NCBI RefSeq assembly: GCF_008923185.1
Contig: NZ_WBMT01000002.1
Span: 1-64,000, forward strand
Direction of reading: 5' to 3'
From: Actinomadura rudentiformis
GTDB lineage: Bacteria; Actinomycetota; Actinomycetes; Streptosporangiales; Streptosporangiaceae
Length of the DNA: 64,000 bases
The notes below the pieces were generated by a model. It did no database searches. It was not told the DNA's origin and saw nothing but the letters and a program-made list of their open reading frames with translations. Below are positions 9,026 to 17,755 of this stretch, in pieces. Made by a program: the position numbers and the translations under genes. Within the stretch, counting starts at the first letter, position 1. The number at the start of each line of letters is the position of its first letter.

Positions 9026-9424
9026 ATGTCCAAACGCCGCGACGCCGCTCCATGCCCGTGCGGGCTCCCCGCCTCCTACCAGGACTGCTGCGGGCGCCTG
9101 CATCGCGGCGAGGCGCAGGCCGCGACGGCGGAACAGCTCATGCGCTCGCGGTTCAGCGCGTTCGCCGTCCAGGACGCCGCGTACCTCCTCAAGAGCTGGC
9201 ACCCGGCGACCCGGCCGCCGTCGATCGACTTCGAACCCGGGCTGCGGTGGGAACGCCTCGAAGTCCTGGACGCGACCGAGGGCACGCCGTTCCACACGAA
9301 AGGGACGGTGGAGTTCCGCGCCGCGTACTCGGCCAAGGGAGGGCAGTCAGGGGAAATGCACGAGGTGAGCCGCTTCGTCCGCCACGACGGCGCGTGGGTT
9401 TACCTCAAGGGCACTGTGCAATAA
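9026..9424 (+). CDS. YchJ-like protein with SEC-C-type zinc motif
   Basis: A 132-residue protein of the YchJ/UPF0225 family. The N-terminus has CPCGLPASYQDCCGRLH, the SEC-C-like zinc-binding cysteine cluster; the rest (AEQLMRSRFSAFAVQDAAYLLKSWHP and later EMHEVSRFVRHDGAWVYL) fits the NTF2-like YchJ fold. Length is usual for the family. The start at 9026 (MSKRRDAAPCPCG) sits just before the motif; the frame extends upstream but that DNA is the 5' end of the divergent DUF418 gene, 50 bp away. The function of the family is unknown. Confidence 0.88.
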   Translation: MSKRRDAAPCPCGLPASYQDCCGRLHRGEAQAATAEQLMRSRFSAFAVQDAAYLLKSWHPATRPPSIDFEPGLRWERLEVLDATEGTPFHTKGTVEFRAAYSAKGGQSGEMHEVSRFVRHDGAWVYLKGTVQ

Positions 9425-9455
9425 CTCTGGAGTCTCCCGAACCAAACCGGGTAAC

Positions 9456-10724
9456 TTGCCATCAAAGCTGAGCAGGCTCTCTTTTTCGGATTTCCCGGGT
9501 CGGCGTGCCCCGGGCCGGTCAGCAGGATGGCGAACGTTGGTTCTGAGCAAACGATCTCGGTTTTTCGGACTCCTGCTGGCCGCTGGTCTGACGTTGTCCG
9601 CGTGCCAGTCCGATTCCGGCGGGCCCGGTGGCGGCGGGGGCGGGTCGGCGAAGGCACCCCCGGCCAAGGTGACGATCACCCCGGCGTCCGACACCAAGAA
9701 GGCGCGCCCCGACAGCGGCGTCACGGTGAAGGCGGTGGACGGCAAGCTCGACACGGTCAGCGTGAAGGCGGGGTCGAAGACCGTCGTGGGCGAGTTCAAC
9801 GCCGCGCGCACCGAGTGGAAGTCCACGTGGACGCTCTCCCCCAACACCTCGTACGAGGTGTCCGCCAGCGCGAAGAACGCCGACGGCGTCGCGGCCCAGG
9901 CCGGCAGCAAGTTCAAGACGCTCAAGCCGGATGAGACCGTCACGGCCTCGCTGGACTGGATCCTGGAGGGCAACCAGGGCAAGAAGTACGGCGTCGGAAC
10001 GCCGATCATCCTGAACTTCGACCGTGAGGTCCGCAACAAGGACCAGGTCGAGAGAGCGCTGGAGGTCAAGGCCGAGAAGCCCGTCGAGGGCGCCTGGCGG
10101 TGGATCGGCAACCAGCAGGTCGTCTACCGCACCAAGAGCTACTGGCCCGCGCACCAGAAGGTCACCCTCGTCGCCCACATGGCGGGCGTACGGGCGGCCA
10201 AGGGTGTGTACGGGACGAAGGACCTGACCCGCACGTTCAAGATCGGCGCGTCCCGGATCTCGACCGTCAACCTCAAGAAGCACAAGATGACCGTCAAGGT
10301 CGACGGCAAGAAGGTGCGCACGGTCCCGGTCAGCGGCGGCAACGGCACCACGCTCGAATACACCACCACCAGCGGCATCCACCTGGCGATGGAGAAGAAC
10401 AACCCGACGCGGATGATCTCTCCGGGCCGCAAGAAGGGTGACCCGGGCTACTACGACCTGCTGATCAACTACGCGGTCCGGATCTCCAACAGCGGCGAGT
10501 ACCTCCATCAGACCGCCGGCGAGTACTACTGCCTCGGCAGGGCCAACTGCAGCCACGGATGCGTCCGCCAGCCCGCCAAGGACGCGGTCTGGTTCTACCG
10601 CACCGTCCAGCCGGGCGACGTCGTGATCGTCACCGGTACGCGGCGCGACCTCCCTTGGGACAACGGGTGGTCCTTCTGGGAGATGCCGTGGAACAAGTGG
10701 AAGAAGGGCAGCGAGCTCGACTGA
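9456..10724 (+). CDS. L,D-transpeptidase lipoprotein (Ldt, peptidoglycan 3-3 cross-linking)
   Basis: An envelope L,D-transpeptidase of about 395-422 residues. A hydrophobic signal ends in the lipobox LSAC, so it is probably a lipoprotein. An Ig-like domain (TITPASDTKKARPDSGVTV) and a second beta domain (GTPIILNFDREV) precede the YkuD catalytic domain with the active-site motif SHGCVR near the end. These enzymes make 3-3 cross-links between meso-diaminopimelate stems. The start is uncertain: ATG 9456 gives a long leader, while TTG 9537 (LVLSKRSRFFG) has AGGA nine bases upstream and gives a normal signal peptide. It stands alone between the YchJ-like and HxlR genes. Confidence 0.92.
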   Translation: MPSKLSRLSFSDFPGRRAPGRSAGWRTLVLSKRSRFFGLLLAAGLTLSACQSDSGGPGGGGGGSAKAPPAKVTITPASDTKKARPDSGVTVKAVDGKLDTVSVKAGSKTVVGEFNAARTEWKSTWTLSPNTSYEVSASAKNADGVAAQAGSKFKTLKPDETVTASLDWILEGNQGKKYGVGTPIILNFDREVRNKDQVERALEVKAEKPVEGAWRWIGNQQVVYRTKSYWPAHQKVTLVAHMAGVRAAKGVYGTKDLTRTFKIGASRISTVNLKKHKMTVKVDGKKVRTVPVSGGNGTTLEYTTTSGIHLAMEKNNPTRMISPGRKKGDPGYYDLLINYAVRISNSGEYLHQTAGEYYCLGRANCSHGCVRQPAKDAVWFYRTVQPGDVVIVTGTRRDLPWDNGWSFWEMPWNKWKKGSELD

Positions 10725-10801
10725 GCGGCCGGTTCGGATGAGCCGGTCGACTGGGCGGCCGGCTCGATCGATCCGTAGGTTCGATAGGGCAACCGACTAG
10801 G

Positions 10802-11362
10802 ATGGACGGGGTGAAGCGCACCCCGTTCTCCCGCTGGCCCTGCTCCGTCGCCCGCACCGTCGACATCCTGGGCGACTGGTGGACGCCGCTGGTGCTGCGC
10901 GAGGCGTTCTACGGGGTGGCCCGCTTCGACGATTTCGCCAAGAGCCTGGGGATCGGGCGGAACGTCCTGACGCAGCGCCTCAACCGCCTCGTCGAGGAGG
11001 GCCTGCTCGAACGGGTGCCCTACCAGGAGCGGCCCGTCCGGCATGAATACCACCTCACGGAGAAGGGCCGCGACTTCTTCCCGGTGCTCACGGCGATGAT
11101 GCGGTGGGGCGACAAGTGGATGGCCGACGACAGCGGCCCGCCCATCCTGATGCGCCACACCACCTGCGGCCACGCCGCGCACGCCGAGGTCGTCTGCTCC
11201 GAGTGCCACGAACCCCTCGGGCATGACAACGTTCTGCCCGAGCTGGGCCCGGGCTTCCCAGAACGCCTACGCGAACGAGCCGAAGCGCTACCCCGCTTCG
11301 CCGGCAACACCGGCGGCCAGTCCGCCAGCCGGTCAGGCGGCCGGTCCGGCGGCGGCTCCTGA
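10802..11362 (+). CDS. HxlR-family transcriptional regulator
   Basis: A 186-residue winged-helix regulator. The N-terminal 110 residues match HxlR: WPCSVARTVDILGDWWTPLVLREAFYG, then NVLTQRLNRLVEEGLLERV and EYHLTEKGRDFFPVL. The conserved N-terminal Cys, which senses electrophiles or redox change in some family members, is present. The C-terminal part adds a Cys/His group (HTTCGHAAHAEVVCSECHEPLGH) that may bind zinc. It ends with a Ser/Gly-rich tail and overlaps the 3' end of the convergent molybdopterin enzyme gene by 30 bases. The target genes are not evident. Confidence 0.9.
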   Translation: MDGVKRTPFSRWPCSVARTVDILGDWWTPLVLREAFYGVARFDDFAKSLGIGRNVLTQRLNRLVEEGLLERVPYQERPVRHEYHLTEKGRDFFPVLTAMMRWGDKWMADDSGPPILMRHTTCGHAAHAEVVCSECHEPLGHDNVLPELGPGFPERLRERAEALPRFAGNTGGQSASRSGGRSGGGS

Positions 11363-13678
11363 GAGGGGCGAGACGCGTGCGGGGACGTGTTTGTGCCAGG
11401 GGGTGCCTGCGAACTCGTCGCGGTCTTCAGCCGCAGTGAGTTCGTTCGGGGCCACTCCGGTGACCGTCGGTGCGCCGTCGTCCGGGTCTTGGACTGCGAG
11501 GCCCAGGCCGTTCGGCAGCGAGATGTGTCCCGGGCGCATCCGGTCGGTCAGGTCCACGGGGACCTCGACGCTTCCACGCCGCGTGGTCAGGCGGACACGG
11601 TCGCCCGCGACCACGCCCAGTTCCTTGGCGTCCGCCTCGTTCATGCGCAGCATGCCCTCGGGGTCACGGCGGCGCCAGCCGGGGTCGCGGATGATCGTGT
11701 TGGCGGTGAACGCGCGCCGCTCGCCCGCTGAGAGGACGAACGGCCAGTCCGGCTCGGGTACCGGCCGCGGGCGCGAGGCGAGTCCGGCGACCTCGGTGAG
11801 GAGTTCGGGCACGTCCAGCTGGATCCGCCGGTCGCCGAGGCGCCGCCAGGTCTCCTCCTGCTCGTCGTCGGTGATGACCACGCCGTGCGGGTTCGACACG
11901 ATGGCGTCGAAGAGCCGTTCGCCCGCTTCCAGCCCCTCCCCGTAACCGGCACGCTTCACCCCTGCGGGGTTGTCCTGGGCGCACTTGTGTGCGAGGGCCC
12001 AGAGGGCGGCGGCTGACGCGGCTCCGTTCGGCAGGGTGGGGCCGAGCGTCCGGTAGAGGAGTACGGAGGCCAGCTTCATGAGCTTTGGCCTCTCGGCGAG
12101 CGCGCTTAGGAACGCCTCCGCGAACGCCTGCCGCCCCTTGCCCGCGGCTTCGCGCAGCGGGGTGTAGTCGTCCTCGCTCAGCGCGCCCGCGGCCTCCACC
12201 AGACGCGCGTGGATCTCAGGCTCCGGCAGAACGCCGTCGGGGGCGTTCACCACCGGGTGGCGCAGATGGAAGATGTTGCGCGGGAAATCGAAGTTGAAGA
12301 ACGTCGCCTCGTACTTCTCGTACTGCGTGGGCGCGGGCAGCACGTAGTCGGCCAGCCGGGCGGTCTCGGTCATCGCCACGTCGATGACCACGACGAGGTC
12401 GAGAGCCTTGAGCGCCTCGCGCATGCGCGCCGAGTCGGCGAGCGAGTGGGCGGGGTTGGCGCTCTCGACGAGCATCGCCCGGTAACGGTCGGGGTGGTCG
12501 GTGAGGATCTCCTCGGCGATGACGTTGCACGGAACGAGGCCGCCGATGATCTTCGCTCCGACCACCGGGCTCCTGGGGCCCTCACCGGCGGGATGGCCAC
12601 GATCCCGGCCGATCGGCGCCATGCTGGAGAAGACGTACTGCGCGCCCTCCTTGCCGAGGTTGCCGGTCAGCAGCCAGATGAGCTTCTCGACGTAGCTGAC
12701 GAGCGTGGAGTCGCGGTTCATCTGCACGCCGAGGTCTTCGAGGACCGCCACCGACGACGCACCCGCGAGTCTGCGCGCGGCGGCCCGGACGAGGTCCTCG
12801 GGCACGTCGGCGATCTCGCAGTAGGCGGCGATCGGGACGTCGTTCAGCACGGCCGTCACCGCCTCCAGGCCGTCGGCGTGCTCGGCGAGCCAGTCCGCCG
12901 CGACCAGGCCCTCCCGCACCAGGATCGCCGCCAGCGCGGTCAGCAGGTAGAGGTCGGTCCCGGGTCGCACCTGGAGATGGAAGTCGGCCAGCTCGGCGGT
13001 CTCGGTACGGACCGGGTCGATCACGATCATCGAGCGGTCCGGGTCCTTGGCGATCTCCTTGAGCACCGACCGGGCACGCGGGAAGCCGTGCGACTGGTAG
13101 GGGTTCTTGCCGACGAACAGCGCGACCTCGCAATGCTCGACGTCGGCGCGGTTGGGCAGGCCGAGCATCCGCGCGTTCACCCAGAACTCGCCGGTCTTCT
13201 CCTGCGCGAGCGCGCTGGAGCGGTACCGCATGCCGAACGCGCGCATCGTCGCGGGCGCGTACGCGCCGCCGAGGTGGTTCCCCTGGCCGCCACCGCCGTA
13301 GTAGAAGATCGTCTCGCCGCCGTGGGCCGCCTCGATCTCCTTGAACCGCGCCGCCACCTCGGCGATCGCGGTCTCCCAGTCGATCTCCTCGAAGGTGCCG
13401 TCGGGACGGCGCCGCAGTGGCCGGGTGATCCGGCCGGACCGGCCGTTCTGGTAGTGATCGAGGCGCAGCGCCTTGTTGCAGGTGTAGCCGTGCGAGGCGG
13501 GATGCGCCTTGTCGCCGCGGATCTTGTCGAACGACCCGCCGGCGCCCACGAGGATCTCGATCCCGCAGTTGCACTCGCAGAGGATGCAGGCGCTGGGCCG
13601 CCATTCCCCCGCCGTTCCCGGGCCGCCTGCCGGTCGTCCCGCGCCCGCCGTTCCGGTTCCGTGCTCGGCCATCGTCAT
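11333..13678 (-). CDS. Molybdopterin-dependent oxidoreductase with [4Fe-4S] site
   Basis: A 781-residue member of the Mo-bis-MGD (DMSO reductase/formate dehydrogenase) superfamily. The N-terminal iron-sulfur motif is Cys31-x2-Cys34-x3-Cys38 and Cys67 (GYTCNKAL). Typical cofactor segments follow (FYYGGGGQGNHLGG, VLPAPTQYEKYEATFFNFD), and the C-terminal molydopterin-dinucleotide domain has MNEADAKELGVVAGDRVRL. No twin-arginine signal is seen, so it is probably cytoplasmic. GGGAGG lies about 5 bases before ATG 13678; the frame is open upstream but runs antisense to the methyltransferase. No cofactor or partner gene is adjacent, so the substrate is open. Confidence 0.92.
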   Translation of the reverse strand: MTMAEHGTGTAGAGRPAGGPGTAGEWRPSACILCECNCGIEILVGAGGSFDKIRGDKAHPASHGYTCNKALRLDHYQNGRSGRITRPLRRRPDGTFEEIDWETAIAEVAARFKEIEAAHGGETIFYYGGGGQGNHLGGAYAPATMRAFGMRYRSSALAQEKTGEFWVNARMLGLPNRADVEHCEVALFVGKNPYQSHGFPRARSVLKEIAKDPDRSMIVIDPVRTETAELADFHLQVRPGTDLYLLTALAAILVREGLVAADWLAEHADGLEAVTAVLNDVPIAAYCEIADVPEDLVRAAARRLAGASSVAVLEDLGVQMNRDSTLVSYVEKLIWLLTGNLGKEGAQYVFSSMAPIGRDRGHPAGEGPRSPVVGAKIIGGLVPCNVIAEEILTDHPDRYRAMLVESANPAHSLADSARMREALKALDLVVVIDVAMTETARLADYVLPAPTQYEKYEATFFNFDFPRNIFHLRHPVVNAPDGVLPEPEIHARLVEAAGALSEDDYTPLREAAGKGRQAFAEAFLSALAERPKLMKLASVLLYRTLGPTLPNGAASAAALWALAHKCAQDNPAGVKRAGYGEGLEAGERLFDAIVSNPHGVVITDDEQEETWRRLGDRRIQLDVPELLTEVAGLASRPRPVPEPDWPFVLSAGERRAFTANTIIRDPGWRRRDPEGMLRMNEADAKELGVVAGDRVRLTTRRGSVEVPVDLTDRMRPGHISLPNGLGLAVQDPDDGAPTVTGVAPNELTAAEDRDEFAGTPWHKHVPARVSPLSGAAAGPAA

Positions 13679-13762
13679 CCGGACCTCCCTTGGCCCGCAC
13701 TCTAACCGAGTCAGTTCTTTAGCGAAACCCACTGCCCGCGGCGGCGGGGATAGCCTTTTCAC

Positions 13763-14554
13763 ATGGCCGACCGCCGAACGCTGCGCATGACGTTCAACGA
13801 GAACGCCGCCCTCTACGACCGGGCCCGGCCGCACTACCCGGCTGGGATCTTCAACGACCTGGACGCGCTGGCCGGGACCGGCCCGGGCTGCCGCGTGCTG
13901 GAGATCGGCTGCGGTACCGGCCAGGCGACCGCGCCACTGGCCGCGCGAGGCTGCGAGGTCGTCGCCGTCGAGCTGGGCGCGGAGATGGCCGAGGTGGCAC
14001 GCCGCAACCTGAAGGGCTTCCCTTCGGTCGAGGTCGTGAACGGGGCGTTCGAGGAGTGGTCGCTGCCGGACGAGCCGTTCGACATGGTGTTCGCGGCGAC
14101 GGCGTTCAACTGGGTGGACCCGGAGGTGCGGGTGGCCAAGGCCGCCGACGCGCTCCGGCCCGGGGGCGCGCTGGCCACCGTCGCGACCCACCACGTGGCG
14201 GGCGGCACGGAGGCGTTCTTCGTCGAGGTCCAGGACTGCTACGAGCGGTACGACCCGGAGACTCCCGAGGGGCTGCGCCTGCCTGCGGCGTACGAGGTGC
14301 CCCGGGACACCGAGGTGGACCGGTCGGGGCTCTTCGGGACGGCGATCTTCCGGCGGCACGAGCTGGACCTCTCGTACACGACCTCGGAGTACCTCGACGT
14401 GCTCCGCACCTACTCCGGACACCGGGCCCTGCCATCGGGGACGCTGGCCGAGCTGCTCGACTGCATCGGGCGGCTCATCGACGACCGTTTCCGCGGCCGG
14501 ATCACCAAGCGCTACATGTTCGAGCTACGGCTCGCGTACCGGAACCGGACCTGA
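13763..14554 (+). CDS. Class I SAM-dependent methyltransferase
   Basis: A 263-residue methyltransferase. SAM-binding motif I is VLEIGCGTGQATAPLAARG, followed by VVAVELGAEMA, FDMVFAATAFNWVDPE and LRPGGALATV. The substrate-binding C-terminal part is not diagnostic. The gene is divergent from the molybdopterin oxidoreductase (84 bp between starts), so the two may share a control region. Its last codons (LAYRNRT-stop) lie in the first copy of a 34-bp tandem repeat, so the C-terminus is repeat-encoded. Confidence 0.9.
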   Translation: MADRRTLRMTFNENAALYDRARPHYPAGIFNDLDALAGTGPGCRVLEIGCGTGQATAPLAARGCEVVAVELGAEMAEVARRNLKGFPSVEVVNGAFEEWSLPDEPFDMVFAATAFNWVDPEVRVAKAADALRPGGALATVATHHVAGGTEAFFVEVQDCYERYDPETPEGLRLPAAYEVPRDTEVDRSGLFGTAIFRRHELDLSYTTSEYLDVLRTYSGHRALPSGTLAELLDCIGRLIDDRFRGRITKRYMFELRLAYRNRT

Positions 14555-14631
14555 ACGGGGGCGGCTCGCGTACCGGAACCGGACCTGAACGGGGGCGGCT
14601 CGCGTACCGGAACCGGACGTGAACGGGTGCG
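14530..14631. repeat. 34-bp tandem repeat, three copies, spanning a stop codon
   Basis: Units start at 14530, 14564 and 14598. The first two are identical; the third has two changes. The first copy encodes the methyltransferase C-terminus and its stop, and the array ends exactly where the convergent kinase stop codon begins (14632). Confidence 0.92.
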
Positions 14632-16425
14632 TCAGCAGGTCCAGACCTCGAAGCTCTTCTGATCGGAGATGGGCCCGGACACCTTCACGGTGACCGTGAC
14701 CCTCGCCCGGCCGTTGAACGATCCGTTGCCCTGCCCCTCCACCTTGGGGCTGCCCGCGCGGTGACTGCCGCCGTCGACCCGCGAGCCGTCCAGGTACACG
14801 CTGTAGTCGAAGCTGGAGCCGCCACTGGGCTCCCTGATCTCATAGAAGTAGAAGTAGCGGGCTTTGTTGCAGTCGCCATTCAGCGAGATGACGTTGACAC
14901 TGCCGCCAGTGCTGCCACCGCCACCGTTGCTTCCGCCACCTCCACCATCGCTTCCGCCGCCGCCGTCGCTACCGCCGCCGCCGTTAGAGCCCCCGCCCCC
15001 GCCACCGCCACCGCCGCTTGAAGGCTTGGGACCAGGAATACCCGGCGTGCCCGGCTTCCCGCTGGATCCCGGTTTCGGCTTGCCGCTCGCGCTGGGCGAA
15101 CCGCTCCTGCCCGGGGAGGGCTTGCCCGACTGGTCGCCCTTCCTGCCGTTTCCAGCATTGCCCGCGTTGGGCCCAGTGGTGCCGTTCTGCGTACCGGCGG
15201 AGCCGCTATCCGAGCCGGAGCCGCTGCCCTTGCCCTTGGCCGAGTTGGACGCGTCCGACGGCCCAGGCCAGAAGATGAACCCGGTGGTGATGACGACCAT
15301 TGCCAGCACGACAGCGGCGGCGACCGCCAGAACAAGCACCCTGTTCTGCTGTGGCGACCCTTGCACGCCCTGCTTACCTTGCTTGCCCTGCTTACCTTGC
15401 TTGCCCTGCTTGCCTTGCCGAGCGCCGGGCATCGGCATGGGAAGCGCCGGCGAAGCCGCCCCCGACGGCCGAGTCACAGGAGCCGGCGGTTGCGGGCCAG
15501 TCCCCAGCGGCTGCGGAGGCACGGGCACCTGTGGGCTGTTCGACGGCGCTTCCCCAGCAGGGACCGGCGCCTGTGGAAGGCCCGGGCCTGGAGCCGGGAT
15601 GGGTGGTTGAGGGGCGGTCGATGCCGAACGGGCGCTGAGAAGGCGCAACACCACGTCCTGCATCGTGGGCCGCTGGGCGGGGTCCTTCGCCAAACAGGCG
15701 ACGACCAGCGACCGCAGCGGCTCGGACAGCTCTCCGAGCCTGGGCTCGCCCTGCAGGACGCGGTGCATGATCGCCGGGAGGCTGTCGGCGCCGAACGGCG
15801 GCTTGCCGGTGGCGGCGAACGCCACGACGGCGCCCCACGCGAACACATCAGCGGCAGGGCCGACGAATTCGCCCGCGAACTGCTCGGGCGCCATGTAGGC
15901 CGGGGTGCCGATGATACTGCTGGTCATCGTCAGCGGCGCGGCGCTGTCGCGGGCGATCCCGAAGTCGATGACGCGCGGGCCGTCCGGGCCGAGCAGGACA
16001 TTGGACGGCTTGAAGTCGCGATGCACGATGCCGGCGCCGTGGATCGCCGCGAGCGCGGTGGCGGTGGCGACGGCGAGCCGCTGGACGGCTGCCGCGTTCT
16101 CCCGTGCCCCCGCCTCCTGCAGTGACGGTCCCTCGATGTACTCGGTGACGATGTACGGACGCGGCCCCTCCAGCGAGGCGTCAAGCACCTGCGCGATGCA
16201 GAACGGGTCGACTCGCCGCGCCGCAGCGATCTCCTTCATGAACCGCTCGCGTACGCGCGGATCGGCGGCGAGCTCCTCGCGGAGCAGCTTGACCGCCACC
16301 GGCGTGCCCCCGGCCGTCGAGCCGAGATACACCACGCCCTGACCACCCATCCCCAGCCGCTTGGTGAGCCGGTACGGCCCGACCTCCCTGGGGTCGTCCG
16401 GGCGCAGAGGGTCGGCTTCGGACAT
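14632..16425 (-). CDS. Receptor-type Ser/Thr protein kinase with low-complexity linkers
   Basis: A 597-residue membrane kinase. Kinase landmarks: LGMGGQGVVYLG, Lys46 (VAVK), HRDFKPSN with Asp137, DFGIAR, GTPAYMAPE. A Pro-rich stretch and a collagen-like GKQ repeat lead to the membrane helix (about residues 362-386, VLVLAVAAAVVLAMVVITTG). Outside, a Ser/Gly/Lys stretch and a long Gly-rich run connect to a ~80-residue strand-rich domain (VNVISLNGDCNKARYFYFY to FEVWTC) with a Cys at each end that could pair. ATG 16425 is preceded by AGGAG at a long spacing. It has no PASTA repeats. The distal domain is the probable sensor. Confidence 0.92.
   Translation of the reverse strand: MSEADPLRPDDPREVGPYRLTKRLGMGGQGVVYLGSTAGGTPVAVKLLREELAADPRVRERFMKEIAAARRVDPFCIAQVLDASLEGPRPYIVTEYIEGPSLQEAGARENAAAVQRLAVATATALAAIHGAGIVHRDFKPSNVLLGPDGPRVIDFGIARDSAAPLTMTSSIIGTPAYMAPEQFAGEFVGPAADVFAWGAVVAFAATGKPPFGADSLPAIMHRVLQGEPRLGELSEPLRSLVVACLAKDPAQRPTMQDVVLRLLSARSASTAPQPPIPAPGPGLPQAPVPAGEAPSNSPQVPVPPQPLGTGPQPPAPVTRPSGAASPALPMPMPGARQGKQGKQGKQGKQGKQGVQGSPQQNRVLVLAVAAAVVLAMVVITTGFIFWPGPSDASNSAKGKGSGSGSDSGSAGTQNGTTGPNAGNAGNGRKGDQSGKPSPGRSGSPSASGKPKPGSSGKPGTPGIPGPKPSSGGGGGGGGGSNGGGGSDGGGGSDGGGGGSNGGGGSTGGSVNVISLNGDCNKARYFYFYEIREPSGGSSFDYSVYLDGSRVDGGSHRAGSPKVEGQGNGSFNGRARVTVTVKVSGPISDQKSFEVWTC
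15368..15417. repeat. 9-bp tandem repeat encoding GKQ units in kinase linker
   Basis: Alternating units of ccttgctta/g encode five consecutive GKQ tripeptides on the minus strand, next to the membrane helix of the second kinase. The repeat is in frame and likely varies in copy number between strains. Confidence 0.8.
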
Positions 16426-16538
16426 GGGGTGCGGCTCCTGCGACGGGAGAATGATCAGGGGAGATTCGCCACGATATTGCACCTTCGCGGCCCCGCGTCC
16501 CCATTTGCCGATCTTGTTATTGGACCGAGAGAACCAGG

Positions 16539-16832
16539 TCAGGCGCGGTACATGACCAGGCCACCGAAGGCGTTCCATGAAGCCGCGCAGAAGACCCCGG
16601 CCGTGACGGCCATCGCCGGCCCGAGCACCCCGGGCTTGAGCCTGCCGACGGCCATGGCGACCAGCCAATGGACGATCCCTATGGACGCGACGGTGACGAC
16701 GAACGCCCACCACGCCCGGGCCGCCCCGTTCGGCTGGACGTAGAACGTGAACATCAGCAGCAGACCGATGGTGCCGGCACTGAAGAGTCCAGCCAGCACC
16801 CAGGCCGCGATGCGAACCGCACTCCGAATCAT
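16539..16832 (-). CDS. Small integral membrane protein, unknown function
   Basis: A 97-residue protein with three to four hydrophobic helices (IAAWVLAGLFSAGTIGLLLMF, ARAWWAFVVTVASIGIVHWLV, GPAMAVTAGVFCAASWNAF). I do not recognise the family. GGAGG lies 7 bases before ATG 16832, which fixes the start although the frame is open further upstream. It precedes the kinase gene on the same strand with a gap of 113 bases and could be co-transcribed with it. Confidence 0.75.
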   Translation of the reverse strand: MIRSAVRIAAWVLAGLFSAGTIGLLLMFTFYVQPNGAARAWWAFVVTVASIGIVHWLVAMAVGRLKPGVLGPAMAVTAGVFCAASWNAFGGLVMYRA

Positions 16833-16988
16833 GGCGCGCCTCCACGTTCCCGCACGCCACCCCGAACTGTCTCCTACCCACCGGCGAGCAAAGCCCTGAC
16901 CATCGACTTCGTCCCAGTTCATCAATGAGTCGGCCAAACGGCGCCCGGAGCGCGGGCCCGCACACCCGGGTGCTGGTTGAGTCCAAGG

Positions 16989-17645
16989 ATGCGTTCGACA
17001 AAGCGAATCATCGCCGTGGCGATCGCCACGGGTCTCGCCGGCACCGCGACCGCGATCCCGGCGTCCGCCCTCGCACCTCCGCCGGTCCACAAGCCGGGGG
17101 TCTACCGCCTCATCGCCAGCCGCGTCACCGCCGACGGGGTGAACAGCCGTAGCGGCCCCAGCACAAAGTTCAAGGTGGCCGGTGTGCACAAGCCGGGTTC
17201 CCTGCTGGCCGCGTCCGGGCGCAACTCCCAAGGCTGGTCGGAGGTCTTCCTGTCGACCGGCGGCTCAGCCTGGCTCCCGTCGGCTTACCTCACCAAGGGG
17301 TCCGGCACCGTCTACAAGGTGCAGGGGCAGCCCGGGGTCAACATCCGCTCCGGCCCGGACGCCAAGAAGTTCAGGCAGGTCGGCTTCCTGAAGAACGGCG
17401 TCATCGTCCCTGGCACGGGCAACGCCAAGTACAAGTGGGCACAGCTCCTCCTGTCCGATGGCCGGCTCGTCTGGGCGTCCACCCGGTACCTCGTTCTGAT
17501 GAACGAGACGCTGACGGCACCCGCCACCAACACGCCTCCCGCCAACGACGCGCCGAAAGACTCACCGAAGGTCAAGGACACCGACAAGCGGCCAGCGACC
17601 AGAACACCGCCGCCCGCCGAGGAACCGGCGGGCCCTCCCCACTGA
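16989..17645 (+). CDS. Secreted SH3b-domain protein
   Basis: A ~218-residue exported protein. An N-terminal signal (TKRIIAVAIATGLAGTATAIPASALA) precedes two bacterial SH3 domains, each with the usual start (ADGVNSRSGPSTKFKVAGVHKPG and QPGVNIRSGPDAKKFRQVGFLKNG). The tail is Pro/Thr/Lys-rich and disordered. SH3b domains usually bind cell-wall peptides. TTG 16977 is an alternative start; neither has a strong ribosome site. The next gene is the LuxR-type regulator on the same strand. Confidence 0.85.
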   Translation: MRSTKRIIAVAIATGLAGTATAIPASALAPPPVHKPGVYRLIASRVTADGVNSRSGPSTKFKVAGVHKPGSLLAASGRNSQGWSEVFLSTGGSAWLPSAYLTKGSGTVYKVQGQPGVNIRSGPDAKKFRQVGFLKNGVIVPGTGNAKYKWAQLLLSDGRLVWASTRYLVLMNETLTAPATNTPPANDAPKDSPKVKDTDKRPATRTPPPAEEPAGPPH

Positions 17646-17755
17646 ACCGCGGCACAACAACGGGCCGGTGCCCATCGCCGCCAGTGGCGAGGTCACCGGC
17701 CCATCCCGTCGCGTCCTGGTCCAGGCATGACCTGAGGCTTGATAAACATGGGCCC

